Positions 24,479 through 35,935 of a stretch of DNA of 64,000 nt are shown in pieces (position 1 is the stretch's first letter; every line of letters begins with the position of its first letter). Position numbers and translations under genes: made by a program. This DNA is from Trematomus loennbergii. Its lineage: Eukaryota; Chordata; Actinopteri; Perciformes; Nototheniidae. The stretch lies in contig JAAOOA010000100.1 in assembly GCA_012861695.1 (NCBI GenBank), positions 593,001 to 657,000 on the forward strand, written 5' to 3'. The notes beneath the pieces are model-generated. The model was not told where the DNA came from and did not search any database. It saw only the letters and a program-made list of their open reading frames with translations.

Positions 24479-24819
24479 GTGCGTTCCCATACACGCCGCG
24501 GCGGTGGTTGTGTGTGTGTCTACAGAAGGTCCAGTTGTGATAGACACGGTTTGCCACTGGATTACATACACGTTTTCCATACATGTTTCAGTACAAATTT
24601 CTGGACACGTTTCAGTACACGTATATGTAAAGAAACAGGATATAAAAATAACTCACCTTGTGGTAAACCCGCGAGAGAGAAAGCATTTGAGCTCAATACT
24701 GTTTCAGAAATCATGCTTGATGTGGTTTGGAACATGATATGGCGTTTAATCACGGCAGCGATTAGCTGAGTTTCTGCTGGTAGACAGCCTTCTCTTCACA
24801 GAGCTCACTGCTTGCATGC

Positions 24820-24900
24820 TCCAAAGGGGCGTGGCCAGCAGCAGCTTCAAAGGGGCGTGGCCAGCAGCAGCTTCAAAGGGGCGGGGCCAGCAGCAGCTCG
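24820..24900 (+). promoter_or_regulatory. Tandem GC-box repeat, cluster 1 (3 units)
   Basis: Three 27-bp units, each with GGGGCGTGGCC or GGGGCGGGGCC followed by AGCAGCAGCT. These cores match Sp1/KLF binding sites. Related clusters sit at 25844-25921 and 29740-29847. Whether they act as promoters or are just a repeat cannot be told from sequence. Confidence 0.4.
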
Positions 24901-25061
24901 GTTACATTTTAAATTGAAAAGGGCTGAAATAGAGGGGGATGAGGCTACAACGAGTGATCTGTTTGGTATTTCGAGCAAAACACTTCAGAGACATGTTTTG
25001 TATAGATATGTATAATATAATGTTCAAATATAGCATAATAGGTGAGCTTTAACTCCTTTAA

Positions 25062-25422
25062 AGGTAGGGTAGGTAAGTTTGAGAAACCGGCTCGAGATAC
25101 ACTTTTTGTTATATTCCATGGAATGCTCTTAACATCCCGATAGCAATAAATATCTTAAGTGCTTTGACAAAAGATCCATAAAAAAATATCATCTGTGGAA
25201 GCCGTAATACTGTAAAAAGCACGACCAATCATTTTAGCCGGGCCTACCTGCCTGTCAGCCTTCCATCTGTGCACAAACTTATCTCGTGCCCTCATTGGTC
25301 ATGTGCACGTTCGTGTGTGTTGGAGGAGGGGCTCTGTGAGGAAGTGGCAGATTTTTTCCGGTTGTGTATTTTCAAATTCTAGCGATCTCGAGCTGGTTTC
25401 TCCAAAATTACCTACCCCACCT
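25062..25422. mobile_element. TTAA-flanked MITE (AGGTAGGGTAGGTAA ends)
   Basis: 361 bp with ends AGGTAGGGTAGGTAA and, reverse complemented, AGGTGGGGTAGGTAA, plus a matching GAGAAACC/GGTTTCTC sub-terminal pair. TTAA lies at 25058-25061 and 25423-25426. Empty sites with a single TTAA are present in the related sequences at 26102-26105 and 30027-30030. Confidence 0.8.
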
Positions 25423-25544
25423 TTAACCTTAATTAAGGCCATATTTTAGACCAATGGGATCAATGCTTTCGAACATCTCTGAGGATCTCCTAAAGAGGGA
25501 TCATGTTCAGGTGATGTGAATATTTAGAGCCTCTACTTTCACAG

Positions 25545-25598
25545 GGACCAAACCTGCAGCTGAGGGAGCAGTGACCAAGAAGAAGAAACCTGCAGCTG
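25545..25598 (+). CDS. Linker exon (GTKPAAEGAVTKKKKPAAG), phase 1-1
   Basis: A 54-bp exon between TTTCACAG and a GTACAC donor. In phase 1 it gives GTKPAAEGAVTKKKKPAAG, a Lys/Pro/Ala linker with a KKKK basic patch. The identical exon is at 29477. The following intron begins as (AC)n from its second base pair onwards. Confidence 0.5.
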
Positions 25599-25603
25599 GT
25601 ACA

Positions 25604-25675
<72 letters not shown>

Positions 25676-25747
25676 CAAATATTACTTATCATATATTATT
25701 ATATTTATCATTTTCAGTTGTTTAGCGGCGACGAGCAATGAAACTGA

Positions 25748-25796
<49 letters not shown>

Positions 25797-25800
25797 ACCC
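25599..25800. repeat. Two (AC)n tracts around a decayed linker exon
   Basis: (AC)n at 25599-25673 and 25745-25796. Between them, after a TTGTTTAG acceptor at about 25721, CGGCGACGAGCAATGAAACTG resembles the start of the 8155 linker exon but runs into the second tract. The same arrangement is at 29531-29692. Confidence 0.7.
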
Positions 25801-25843
25801 CGGATTCCAAGCCGTCTCTTCACAGAGCTCACTGCTTGCATGC

Positions 25844-25921
25844 TCCAAAGGGGCGTGGCCAGCAGCGGCTACAAAGGGCCGTGGCCAGCAGCAGCTTCGA
25901 AGGGGCGGGACCAGCAGCATC
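25844..25921 (+). promoter_or_regulatory. Tandem GC-box repeat, cluster 2 (3 units)
   Basis: Three 26-27-bp units with GGGGCGTGGCC, GGGCCGTGGCC and GGGGCGGGACC cores, more diverged than cluster 1. Confidence 0.35.
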
Positions 25922-26222
25922 TCGGTTACATTTAAAGTGCCAGAATCAGCACATTAGTAACAGGGCTGAAATAGGGGGATGAGGCTACAGCGAGTGATCT
26001 GTTTGGTATTTTGAGCAAAACACTTCAGAGACATGTTTTGTATAGATATGGCCCTATAATATATTGTTCAAATATAGCATAATGGGTGAGCTTTAACTCC
26101 TTTAACCGTAATTAAGGCCTTATTTTAGACCAATGGGTCAATGCTTTTGAACATCTCTAAGGATCTCCTAAAGAGGGATCATGTTCAGGTGATGTGAATA
26201 TTTAGAGCCTCTACTTTCACAG

Positions 26223-26240
26223 GGACCATACCTGCAGCTG
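26223..26240 (+). CDS. 18-bp mini-exon (GTIPAAG)
   Basis: An 18-bp stretch with the TTTCACAG acceptor and GTACAC donor of the 25545 exon, but only GTIPAAG between them; it is a shortened copy. It keeps phase 1-1. A second copy is at 30148. (AC)n follows at 26241-26349. An exon this small is uncertain. Confidence 0.35.
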
Positions 26241-26351
<111 letters not shown>

Positions 26352-26418
26352 ATTCCAAGCTCAGGAAATGGGAGCAGGAATATTTCTAACTTTTTTTTTT
26401 AATCTCGTGTTTGTTCAG

Positions 26419-26489
26419 AGGTTCCCGGCGGCAGCGGTGAAACCCAGATCATGAAGCAAGACTCAAACCTGAACGTTCAGGCTCCACAG
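26419..26489 (+). CDS. Linker exon (EVPGGSGETQIMKQ...), phase 1-0
   Basis: A 71-bp exon after TTTGTTCAG, ending CCACAG before GTAGAA. It reads EVPGGSGETQIMKQDSNLNV and then QAPQ. It is a homologue of 12273 and 30399. No domain is recognised. Confidence 0.5.
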
Positions 26490-27130
26490 GTAGAAGATGT
26501 GCTCGGCTTGGTTAGTTTATCTGTCAGCACAAAGATGGAAAAACACCCAGCCTGATTATCTGAAGTGTCCTAGAAGGAAGCCATTCAATGTTGGAGTATT
26601 TAACAATCAATGGGCAGATCCACTATGTCTGCATTCAAGAGGTGCAATAGGAAACCCCAATGGTGGTTTACTCATGAACTCAAGTACTGTACTTAGTACA
26701 TTTTGGAGGTACTTATTTTTTGCTATTTCAGACGTCTAATCCACTACAATTTGTTCCAGAAAGTTCCAGAGTGTATATAATTGAAAGATCCCCTATTATT
26801 TAAAATCCCCTTTGTCATGTCTCTTCTACATCAACATGTGTAAAGAGACTCTGAAACAGGAGCAAAGACCCCCTCTCTTTTTGTCCTGATCCATTTATAT
26901 AAAAACCTGTCTGAAAATCAGCTGATCAGGTTTTGGCCACTTTATGATGTCATAACGATGTTTTGGCTTGTGTAACCATTAGCCAAGAAGCAACCAAGGT
27001 AACCCCCCCCCCCCCTTATCACCTGAATCCCCTCCTAGAGCATCATTAGGTGATTTCACACCGGAGTACTTTTCCCAGGAATAGTTCCGATAGTTCCTGG
27101 GATTTTGCGTTCACACCAAAAAAATGCGAA
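26490..27130. other. Non-coding, ends in a truncated MITE
   Basis: No gene is seen. It matches 30470-31135. About 27048-27130 is the left end of the MITE found whole at 31046-31643; it is cut off where the next PYD block begins, so a duplication junction lies here. Confidence 0.55.
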
Positions 27131-27381
27131 CCATTAAAAAAATGAATGAATGAACATTAGCGTCTGCTAGTACCCAAACATAAACATTAAATATGTCTCA
27201 TCATTTAAACATGAAAAGTAAAATGACGGGTAATAATGGATTATAACGGAAATGTTACGATCCTTTCCGTCAAAAGGACGGACAACGAAAAAGTCTAACG
27301 CCACTGCTGATGGTGTCACTGTTTAGCAGAGGGAAGCTCTAACTGCACTGTTACATCCCACCTCCTCCTGTTTGTGCTCAG

Positions 27382-27676
27382 ATGGACCTGAAGGCTTTGG
27401 AGACGAAGTGGAGGACGTCACTGAGCTCCATCCTGGACGAGCTGACGGGCGACGAGTTCCGGAAACTTCTGTTTAACCTGGAGAAGATCCCTCAGGGGTT
27501 GAAGGAGGGGCGGCTGCGGGGCGACATGCCCAGCGTCATCATCCAGTACTACGGCCACGAGGGATCCATCGCACTCATGGACCGCCTGATGAAGATCCTG
27601 CCCAGGATGGACGCCGCCGTGCAGCAGCCGCTCAGAGGCATCAAGGAGCTGAAGAAACTCCTGCAGAAAAAAAAAG
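27382..27676 (+). CDS. Pyrin-domain (PYD) exon 3
   Basis: 98 residues with an intact pyrin pattern, starting MDLKALETKWRTSLSSILDE. It differs from PYD1 by a few residues and lacks one codon (KELKKLL instead of KDELKKLL). ATG follows CTCAG directly; the donor is AAAAAG/GTCAGC and phase 1 goes out. The chain 27382, 29477, 30148, 30399, 32079, 32316 then totals 642 bp (214 codons) and ends in phase 0, the entry phase of PYD4 at 37634. This supports use as the first domain of a larger protein. It could also be a separate short PYD gene. Confidence 0.85.
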
Positions 27677-27919
27677 GTCAGCTCAGCGGGGGTCGTGTTG
27701 GACGAGAGCCAGACCTCCTTCTCAAAACTTTTTAAATAACACTTTAACTTATTTCGTAGTAGTTCCGTACACGTTTTCCTTACACGTTTCCGTAAACGTT
27801 GGACGAGAGCTTGGTCTGGGCCAGTTAACCACGTTCCCGTACACGTTTTCCGTAAATGTTTCTGCACACGTTTCTGCACATGTTTCCGCACATGTTTACG
27901 TAAATAATAATAATAATAC

Positions 27920-28240
27920 ATTTTAATTGTAAAGCACCTTTCATTGCTAAAAGCAATCCCAAAGTGCTACAAGAGGCGTAATAGAAAGGTTTTGAGGGCT
28001 TTCTTAAAGGCGTCAGTGGTCTGGGAGTCCTCAGGTGGTCTGGGAGGGAATTCCACAGGTGAGGAGCAGCTGCACAGAAAGCCCCCCCATGGTGCAGAGT
28101 TTGGTCCTGGGGGGGCGAAGCAGATGGTTGGTTGTGGAATGGAGGATGTGCACTGATGGGCGAGCAGTGTGATCTTGTAATCGATCCTGAATGAGACAGG
28201 AAGCCAGTGGAGGGAATGAAGGTGTGATGTGGCAACACAT
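27920..28240 (-). mobile_element. L2-like LINE 3' end, third copy
   Basis: The same LINE end as at 878-1174, with the uninterrupted TTAA. Confidence 0.7.
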
Positions 28241-29295
28241 TCTCACTCCCAACTCGGCCTATGTTGACGTTATGTCAGGGTCCCTGTCGTCACTTTCCAA
28301 CGCAAGGGGGGGCCCTTTAGCGTCGAGTTTCAACTATCAGGGAGTCCCATTGACTTGCATAGAGCTCCCTGAACGTTGGTAATAGACGAGTTGGGATCGC
28401 GGCGAAATGCTCTCCGCAGATCCGTTCTCACAGCGTTTATCAACCTTTTTCTAACTCAATATCCAGCCACCCTTATTGTGTTTACTTCTTTATTTTAATT
28501 GAATAATGTCGGACTTTTGTTGCTGTCAGTTAGGGGGAGAGTAGAGGCTCAGAAAACTGACATCTGTATTGTTTCATTGTTTTTTCCTTCTCATTTTGTA
28601 TTCTTTTCTAAACCACACACTGTTATTTACTCAACAATAAGACACAAGTATCCTTGTGTTTATTTATTTGTTTGATTAATAAACACAAGTTGCAGTCCGT
28701 CAGGACCGAGGGTCGGAGCAGCTCATAGTAGTTGCTTTAGAGAATTTTACACCCGGAAGTAAGTATTCTCTCCGCTTCGCTTGACAAACCCTGTGATTAG
28801 TCCTCAAGCTCTGTGATTGGATGTTTGAGTGTGCGCCGAGGGTTACGCCGAGCGTCAAACAGCACTTTGAAATGGGATGGAACCACGGCAGACTATCCAA
28901 AACTGGATTTGAACGGGTCCACCCTGTCCCCCCCTCCCCCACCCCGTCCCCAGAACTACACATGCTGGCTATTGTGTGTTTCGCAACATGTTCTATGGCA
29001 CGTCTCTGCTGGGAATTGTAGTTTTAAAAGACGTTTTCATATTTCCCACAATAAGAAGTTGCCAGTATTAAACTGTGTACATCCCTGGAGGTTTAGGGGA
29101 TAGGAAACACTCAAATTTAAAACATATAATTAATAAATGGGTGAAAATTGCTTGTGTCCATAATGGGCAGCATTAATATATACCCACATGACAGCTAAGG
29201 TCAGAAGAGCTTTATTTAACAGCTGCTCTTATGTCTGTGACCCCTCCTGTTAATTGATAAGCCTGAAACATGCACTTGTCAAGGTTCAGAGGCAT

Positions 29296-29356
29296 GTGTA
29301 TTTTCAAATTCTAGCGATCTCGAGCTGGTTTCTCCAAAATTACCTACCCCACCTTT
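29296..29356. mobile_element. Right end of TTAA MITE, cut at a duplication junction
   Basis: Matches the last ~60 bp of the MITE at 25062-25422 and its right flank. The left part is missing because the copied PYD block (ending 29293) abuts it. Confidence 0.7.
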
Positions 29357-29476
29357 AACCTTAATTAAGGCCATATTTTAGACCAATGGGATCAATGCTT
29401 TCGAACATCTCTGAGGATCTCCTAAAGAGGGATCATGTTCAGGTGATGTGAATATTTAGAGCCTCTACTTTCACAG

Positions 29477-29530
29477 GGACCAAACCTGCAGCTGAGGGAG
29501 CAGTGACCAAGAAGAAGAAACCTGCAGCTG
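29477..29530 (+). CDS. Linker exon (GTKPAAEGAVTKKKKPAAG), phase 1-1
   Basis: Identical in product to the 25545 exon, with a TTTCACAG acceptor and GTACAC donor. It follows PYD3 in phase. (AC)n starts at the donor (29531-29592). Confidence 0.5.
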
Positions 29531-29556
29531 GTACACACACACACACACACACACAC

Positions 29557-29593
<37 letters not shown>

Positions 29594-29739
29594 CAAATAT
29601 TACTTATCATATATTATTATATTATCATTTTCAGTTGTTTAGCGGCGACGAGCAATGAAACTGACACACACATACACACACACACACACACCCACCCCGG
29701 ATTCCAAGCCGTCTCTTCACAGAGCTCACTGCTTGCATG

Positions 29740-29847
29740 CTCCAAAGGGGCGTGGCCAGCAGCAGCTACAAAGGGCCGTGGCCAGCAGTAGCTTCGAAGG
29801 GGCGGGACCAGCAGCAGCTCCAAAGGGGCGTGGCCAGCAGCATCTCG
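29740..29847 (+). promoter_or_regulatory. Tandem GC-box repeat, cluster 3 (4 units)
   Basis: Four 27-bp units with GGGGCGTGGCC or related cores, one unit more than clusters 1 and 2. Confidence 0.4.
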
Positions 29848-30147
29848 GTTACATTTAAAGTGCCAGAATCAGCACATTAGTAACAGGGCTGAAATAGAGG
29901 GGGATGAGGGTACAACGAGTGATCTGTTTGGTATTTTGAGCAAAACACTTCAGAGACATGTTTTGTATGGATATGGCCCTATCATATATTGTTCAAATAT
30001 AGCATAATAGGTGAGCTTTAACTCCTTTAACAGTAATTAAGGCCTTATTTTAGACCAATGGGTCAATGCTTTTGAACATCTCTGAGGATCTCCTAAAGAG
30101 GGATCATGTTCAGGTGATGTGAATATTTAGAGCCTCTACTTTCACAG

Positions 30148-30165
30148 GGACCATACCTGCAGCTG
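30148..30165 (+). CDS. 18-bp mini-exon (GTIPAAG), second copy
   Basis: The same 18 bp, acceptor and donor as at 26223, keeping phase 1-1. Confidence 0.35.
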
Positions 30166-30328
<163 letters not shown>

Positions 30329-30398
30329 GGATTCCAAGCTCAGGAAATGGGAGCAGGAATATTTCTAACTTTTTTTTTTAAATCTCGTGTTTGTTCAG

Positions 30399-30469
30399 AG
30401 GTTCCCGGCGGCAGCGGTGAAACCCAGATCATGAAGCAAGACTCAAACCTGAACCTTCAGGCTCCACAG
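30399..30469 (+). CDS. Linker exon (EVPGGSGETQIMKQ...), phase 1-0
   Basis: A 71-bp exon reading EVPGGSGETQIMKQDSNLNL then QAPQ, after TTTGTTCAG and before GTAGAA. It differs from 26419 by one residue. It leaves phase 0, fitting 32079. Confidence 0.55.
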
Positions 30470-31045
30470 GTAGAAAATGTGCTCGGCTTGGTTAGTTTAT
30501 CTGTCAGCACAAAGATGGAAAAACACCCGGCCTGATTATCTGAAGTGTCCTAGAAGGAAGCCATTCAATGTTGGAGTATTTAACAATCAATGGGCAGATC
30601 CACTATGTTTGCCAATGGTCTGCATTCAAGAGGTACAATAGGAAACCCCAATGGTGGTTTACTCATGAACTCAAGTACTGTACTTAGTACATTTTGGAGG
30701 TACTTATTTTTTGCTATTTCAGACGTCTAATCCACTACAATTTGTTCCAGAAAGTTCCAGAGTGTATATAATTGAAAGATCCCCTATTATTTAAAATCCC
30801 CTTTTTCATGTCTCTTCTACATCAACATGTGTAAAGAGACTCTGAAACAGGAGCAAAGACCCCCTCTCTTTTTGTCCTGATCCATTTATATAAAAACCTG
30901 TCTGAAAATCAGCTGATCAGGTAGGTTTTGGCCACTTTATGATGTCATAACGATGTTTTGGCTTGTGTAACCATTAGCCAATAAGCAACCAAGGTAACCC
31001 CCCCCCCCCCACCTTATCACCTGAATCTCCTCCTACAGCACCATT
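30470..31045. other. Intron-like, nothing recognised
   Basis: Copy of 26490-27047. No gene is seen. A C-run lies near 31000. Confidence 0.4.
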
Positions 31046-31643
31046 AGGTGCTTTCACACCGGAGTACTTTTCCCAGGAATAGTTCCGATAGTTCCTGGGA
31101 TTTTGCGTTCACACCAAAAAAATGCGAACCATGCGAACATTTTCACCCCTTTTTAGTCCCTGCTAGAGAGCAGGGACTTTCCTGGGAGGAAAATGTTCCA
31201 ATTTCTGATTGGCTGGGCGAATTGCAAACCACGCCCCTTAAAACTCTGAATACGTTTTCTGAAGCCGCCATTTTATTTGCTCGCATTAGCATTATTAGCA
31301 TTAGCCCCACGCACCAACGGAGAGAGAATAACTTAAGGCAACATAACAAAATAAATGGGAGCGGTGGAGATGAGGAGGTGTCGGCATTTCTGGCGATTTA
31401 CTCGGGGGGACTTCCGGCCGGGGACTTCGGGTGGCAGTATATGCCGTGAAGTGGTTTGTGGCTTGCCATTAAACCCAAAGCAGAAGAAGAAGAAGTGACG
31501 TCAGCGGGTCATTTGCGTAATCTTCCCTCAGGGACTTATTCCGGTGTGAACGCGATCTACTAGATAGTTCCAGAACTAAAGATTTCCGGGGAACTAAGGT
31601 CCGGGAACTATTCCTGGGAAAAGTACTTGGTGTGAAAGCGCCT
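31046..31643. mobile_element. MITE with AGGTGCTTTCACACC ends
   Basis: Left end AGGTGCTTTCACACC and right end, reverse complemented, AGGCGCTTTCACACC, with matching AGTACTTTTCCCAGGAATAG sub-terminal sequences. ATT flanks both sides (31043-31045 and 31644-31646), so a 3-bp target duplication is likely. No transposase is seen. A truncated copy is at 27048-27130. Confidence 0.75.
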
Positions 31644-31646
31644 ATT

Positions 31647-32078
31647 GTGTTCTTTGTAACCAAATCTCTCTCAGAGGGGCGTGGGGAGTGGCTCCTTATT
31701 TTCATCTAAAGTAACAGACAGAGAATCAGCACTTTGGAAACAGGGTTGAAACAGAGGGGATTATGGGATGCTGCAATGATCTGTTTGGTGTTTCAGCCAA
31801 TCAGAGACAGGCTCTGGATATATCTGAGACCTGTGATATATTGATGAAAGAGTATAATATTCCTGGGAAAAGTACTTATGCATTTACATTATGTATTTCC
31901 ACCACTACAGGATCTCTTCGCACCTGAGAGTCTAATATGTAGTGTTTTATGGTCTGTATTTTATACGGTGAGTTTTGGTTTCATGTTGCACCGAAGAACT
32001 CTCAGTGACGGACCGACGTCTAGACTTTAAAATGTACATCCTTAAAGGTCTCCTATTATACTCTTTTGGTTTGGTCAG
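31647..32078. other. Intron-like, nothing recognised
   Basis: No gene is seen. It ends in a GTTTGGTCAG acceptor for the next exon. Confidence 0.35.
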
Positions 32079-32183
32079 ATGGATCCATTTGGAGGCGTGA
32101 AGCTCATGGGTCCAGACTCAACTCATAACCCAGCCAGGTTCCTCCTAACCCTGAAACCAGCCTGGTTCCTCCCAACTCCAAAG
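32079..32183 (+). CDS. Linker exon (MDPFGGVKLMGPDS...), phase 0-0
   Basis: A 105-bp exon between GGTCAG and GTAGTT, reading MDPFGGVKLMGPDSTHNPAR with two partly repeated FL-LKPAW-type segments after it. It has no stop and the phase fits both sides. No domain is recognised; the product would be a proline-containing linker. Confidence 0.5.
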
Positions 32184-32315
32184 GTAGTTGAAAGATGTTG
32201 TTTTGTTTGTTTGTTTGTTTGTTTGTTAGCAAGATTACGGAGAAACTACTGGCCCAATGTTTCTGAAACTTGGTGGGAGAAAGAATCTAACGTTGGTGTT
32301 TGGTGTTTTATTCAG

Positions 32316-32414
32316 AAGGTTCCAGTCGGAGCTGTGGAGCCTCAACAGAAGGAACCAGTCGGAGCTGTGGAGCCTCAACAGAAGGAACCAGCCGGAGCCA
32401 CACAGAAGCCAAAG
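32316..32414 (+). CDS. Repeat-bearing linker exon (KVPVGAVEPQQKEP...), phase 0-0
   Basis: A 99-bp exon with two and a half copies of an 11-residue repeat (VGAVEPQQKEP, then AGATQKPK). Acceptor TTATTCAG, donor GTAGGA. The repeat shows expansion inside the exon, as is common in flexible inter-domain linkers. It leaves phase 0, compatible with the PYD exon at 37634. Confidence 0.6.
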
Positions 32415-32639
32415 GTAGGAAATCAGTTATTGTTCTACAGAAATGTCAGGTTGTTCATGATGTCGTGTAAGAAGAGTGTCCAGTAGATGTGAACATGATC
32501 AGGATGTCATTTTTTTTTTTTGCACTAAAACAAAGGAAATAGTCCTGGTGTGAACCCGGACATGTTGAGACCCCAAAGTGTCATGATAGAAATGTAGAGT
32601 AGGGTCTTTAGCACATTGCCGGATGCTAACCTGCATATG

Positions 32640-32800
32640 TGGAGGCTGTGGCTCAGTGGATATTGCGCTGAACTTCGAATCAGCGGGTAGCAAGTTCGAG
32701 TCCCACTGCAGTCAGCATGTCGTTGTGTCCCTGAGACACTTCACCCCAAAGTGCTCCTGTGGGGATTGCCCACAGTATCGAGTATGTAAATTTAGTCCAC
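32640..32800 (+). mobile_element. tRNA-derived SINE
   Basis: Contains an A-box-like TGGCTCAGTGG and a B-box-like GTTCGAGTCCCACT at tRNA-like spacing, then a SINE body (GTCCCTGAGACACTTCACCC). An opposite-strand relative is at 58285-58460. It is not a functional tRNA: the cloverleaf does not close and the tail is a SINE. Confidence 0.7.
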
Positions 32801-32811
32801 ACCAATGAAGG

Positions 32812-33450
32812 TTAGGCTCTGAGAGGGGTTCAGACAACTCTTCTCCAAGTTCACCTTGAGGCCTAGCCGGGCGACATGAGAGAGAAGGAGAGCCGTGTCC
32901 TGGGTCGACTGCAACCGGGATCGTGCACAAATCAACCAGTCATCTAAGTATGGTAGAATGTTCTAGGCAGAGCCTCAGTACCTTGCCCCCCTGGCCTCTG
33001 GAGGCTCTGGGGGGGCGACGGTTAGGCACCGAAGGCTGAGGCTGCTGCTTGGGGTTAGCAGGACCGCGCTGGTAGCGGGCCGGCCACCTCGTGGGACGCT
33101 GAGGCCCATGGTGGGCACCGGGGTGAGCCGGTGGATGGGAGCGGCCTCGGGAGGCAGACGCGGAACCTCTAGGCGGAGGGTCCTCCTACATGCCTCTGAC
33201 AAGGGTGACTGTGCCAGTCAAACCTGGTGATGAGTCTGGACGAGAGTGAACATCAGGCGCCCAAGCTCTCTAGACATAAGAGCGAATGCTTGTAATGCCC
33301 ATGCGCGCCGCTGTATCATAAGCCTTAGTGAGCAGGTCATCAGTGACCCGACATTGGGGTCGAGGGGACCTGGCCTCCGACCTCAGAGCTTCGTCAGGGG
33401 AAACTATGAGGGAAGCAATGGCCACAGTCGCTCGCCGACAACAACACGGC
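32812..33450 (-). mobile_element. DIRS-type retrotransposon fragment
   Basis: The minus strand near 32950-32825 reads YLDDWLICARSR and on to a LGLKVNLEKS motif, the reverse transcriptase pattern of DIRS tyrosine-recombinase elements. Upstream on that strand (33450-33270) lies a capsid-region-like peptide with SPRPQCRVTDDLLTKAYDTA. The two parts are joined after an internal deletion and other frames are broken. No recombinase is seen. Confidence 0.6.
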
Positions 33451-33454
33451 ACTC

Positions 33455-35935
33455 GATCAGCTGTTTGGGATTATTGATAAAACCGAGACTTCACGGCCAG
33501 ATGCGGCGTTCGTTGTGGCCGGAGATTTCAACACCGCCAACATGAAGAAGGTTTTGCCAAAATATTACCAACACATCAGCTGCCCGACGCGCGGGGGAAA
33601 CATACTGGACCATGTTTATTCCCCTTTCCGAATGGATATAAGGCTCTCCCTCGCCCTCCCTTCGGCAAATCAGACCATATCTCACTGCTGTGTTGCCTGC
33701 TACAAGCAGAAACTTAAAAGGGACAGACCGGTAACAAGGACAGTACAGCGATGGAGCGAGGAGTCAGATGCACTGCAGGATTGCTTTGCATCTACGGATT
33801 GGAGTGTGTTTGAGGACAATAACATCAACACACACACGGACACTGTCATCTGCTACATTGGGAAATGCATCGATGACGTGGTACCGAAGGTTTCTGTACG
33901 GACATTCCCAAATCAAAAGCCCTGGATAAACTCCGATGTGCGCAAGCTGAAAGCGCGCACTATCGCGCACAGAGCGGAGATTTGGAGGAGTACAGGAAGT
34001 CTAGGTATGATCTCCGGAGAGCAATTAAAAATGCAAAGAGACAGTACAAAGAAGGTGGAATCTGACTTCAAAGGCTGTAACACTAGGAATATGTGGGCGG
34101 GACTAAGGACAATGACTGACTACAAAGGAGCAGCGGGGGTGCTGCGGGGGTGCTGCGGGAGTGTCTGCGTGCGCATCTCTCCCAGATGAGCTGAACAGTT
34201 TTTTTGCACGCTTTGAGAGCAGCCGGGCTGTGGAGGTACAGAGGGACCAGGAGCTAGACCCTGCCCTTTTGTTTTAAACAGGGCAGATGTGTGTAAATCC
34301 TTTAAAAGGGTTAACCCACACAAGGCTCCTGGACCTGATGGCATCCCTGGCCGTGTTCTCAGGGTGTGTGCAGTTCAGCTGGCAGAGGTGTTCACAGACA
34401 TCTTCAACAGGTCCCTGCTGCAGTCTGTAGTCCCCACATGCTTCAAACACTCCACATCGTTCCTGTCCCGAAAAAGACAATATCACCTGCCCCAACGACT
34501 ACCGCCCAGTAGCACTCACCTCCACCATAATGAAGTGCTTTGAGCGGTTAGTCAAATCATTCATCACCTCCTCCCTCCCTGACTCTGGACCCCCTGCAGT
34601 TTGCCTACAGAGCAAACAGGTCCACAGACGACGCCATAGCCCTCACCCTCCACACTGCCCTCTCACACCTGGACCCGAAGAACAGGAACACATATGTGAG
34701 AATGCTGTTCATTGACTACAGTTCAGCATTCAATACCATTGTGCCCTCCAAGCTGGCCATCAAGCTCAGAGACCTCGGGCTCAACAGCGCCCTCTGTGAC
34801 TGGATCCTGAACTTCCTGACGGGCAGACCCCAGGCAGTGCGGGTGGGAAACATCACATCCTCCACCCTGATTCCAACACCGGTGCCCCTCAAGGCTGCGT
34901 GCTCAGCCCTCTCCTCTACTCCCTGTTCACCCACGACTGCGTGGCCACACACAGCTCCAACACCATCGTGAAGTTTGCTGATGACACGACCGTCATCGGC
35001 CAGATCACAGACGATGACGAGACGGCGTACAGAGAGGAGGTCGAAAACCTGACATCTTGGTGCCAGGATAACAACCTCCATCTCAACATCAGCAAAACAA
35101 AGGAGCTGATTGTGGATTACAGGAAGCAGCAGGGAGAGGGACACGCCCCCATCGCCATCAATGGGACTACGGTGGAGAGAGTCAAAAGCTTCAGGTTCCT
35201 TGGGGTCCACATCACTGAGGACCTGACATGGTCTCTTCACACCACCACCATCACCAAGAAAGCTCGACAGCGGCTCTTCTTCCTCCGCAGGTTGAGGAGG
35301 TTCAAAATGGATTCCAGGATACAACTTCTACAGGTGCACGATAGAGAGTATCCTGACTGGCAGCATGACGGCCTGGTACGGCAGCTGCACCGACCTCGAT
35401 CGTAAGGCTTTACAGAGGGTGGTGAAAACTGCACAGCACATCACCAGGACGGAGCTGCCATCCATGGAGGACCTTTACTCCCAGCGGCTCAGGAAGAAAT
35501 CACTACGGATTATCAAAGACCCCCATCACCCCAGCCACAAACTGTTCTTTCTGTTGCCGTCTGGCAGACGTTACCGCAGCATCCTGGCAAGGACAAGAAG
35601 ATTCGGAGACAGTTTCTTCCCGCGGGCAGTGAGACTGTTAAAATTGAACTGTTGAAACAACTTCAAACATTCATCTGCTACTCAGTAATGTATCTAATAC
35701 TAATATATATCATTCAATAACTTGTATATAGACTCGTACTGCACTATTCCACATCATCACTTTATTTTATAACTATTTTTCTTTTTGTATTGCTCTTCTT
35801 ATTGTTATTGTTATTATGTTGCATTGTTGGAGAAGCCTGTGACATAAGATTTTCAACACATAATTACTCTGTAGCTATGTCAGATTGACAATAAAGAACC
35901 TTGAACTTAAACCTTGAACCTTGAACCTTTGTTTT
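33455..35935 (+). mobile_element. Rex1/CR1-like LINE, ORF2 with frameshifts
   Basis: It starts within the endonuclease domain (VVAGDFNTANMKK near 33516), continues through a reverse transcriptase with DYSSAFNTI (34714), an [16 protein letters not shown] block (34804) and the catalytic [10 protein letters not shown] (34972), and ends with a C-terminal SGRRYRSILARTRRFGDSFF near 35560. The frame breaks several times (for example near 34190, 34540 and 34880). A 3'UTR follows, ending in TTGAACC repeats at 35900-35930. The 5' end is missing. It is a dead copy. Confidence 0.8.

Larger units (their letters stand above)
27131..29293. repeat. Duplicated PYD block, copy A-double-prime
   Basis: Collinear with about 80-2220, with no insert at the TTAA site (28004-28007). 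It starts inside one MITE (after GCGAACCATT) and stops at CAAGGTTCAGAGGCA, where it joins the interior of another MITE at 29296. Confidence 0.85.

Noticed and set aside
32640..32715. tRNA gene candidate
   Set aside because: A and B boxes are present, but the sequence continues as a SINE and the cloverleaf is not sound; the 58.4-kb copy is the same family.
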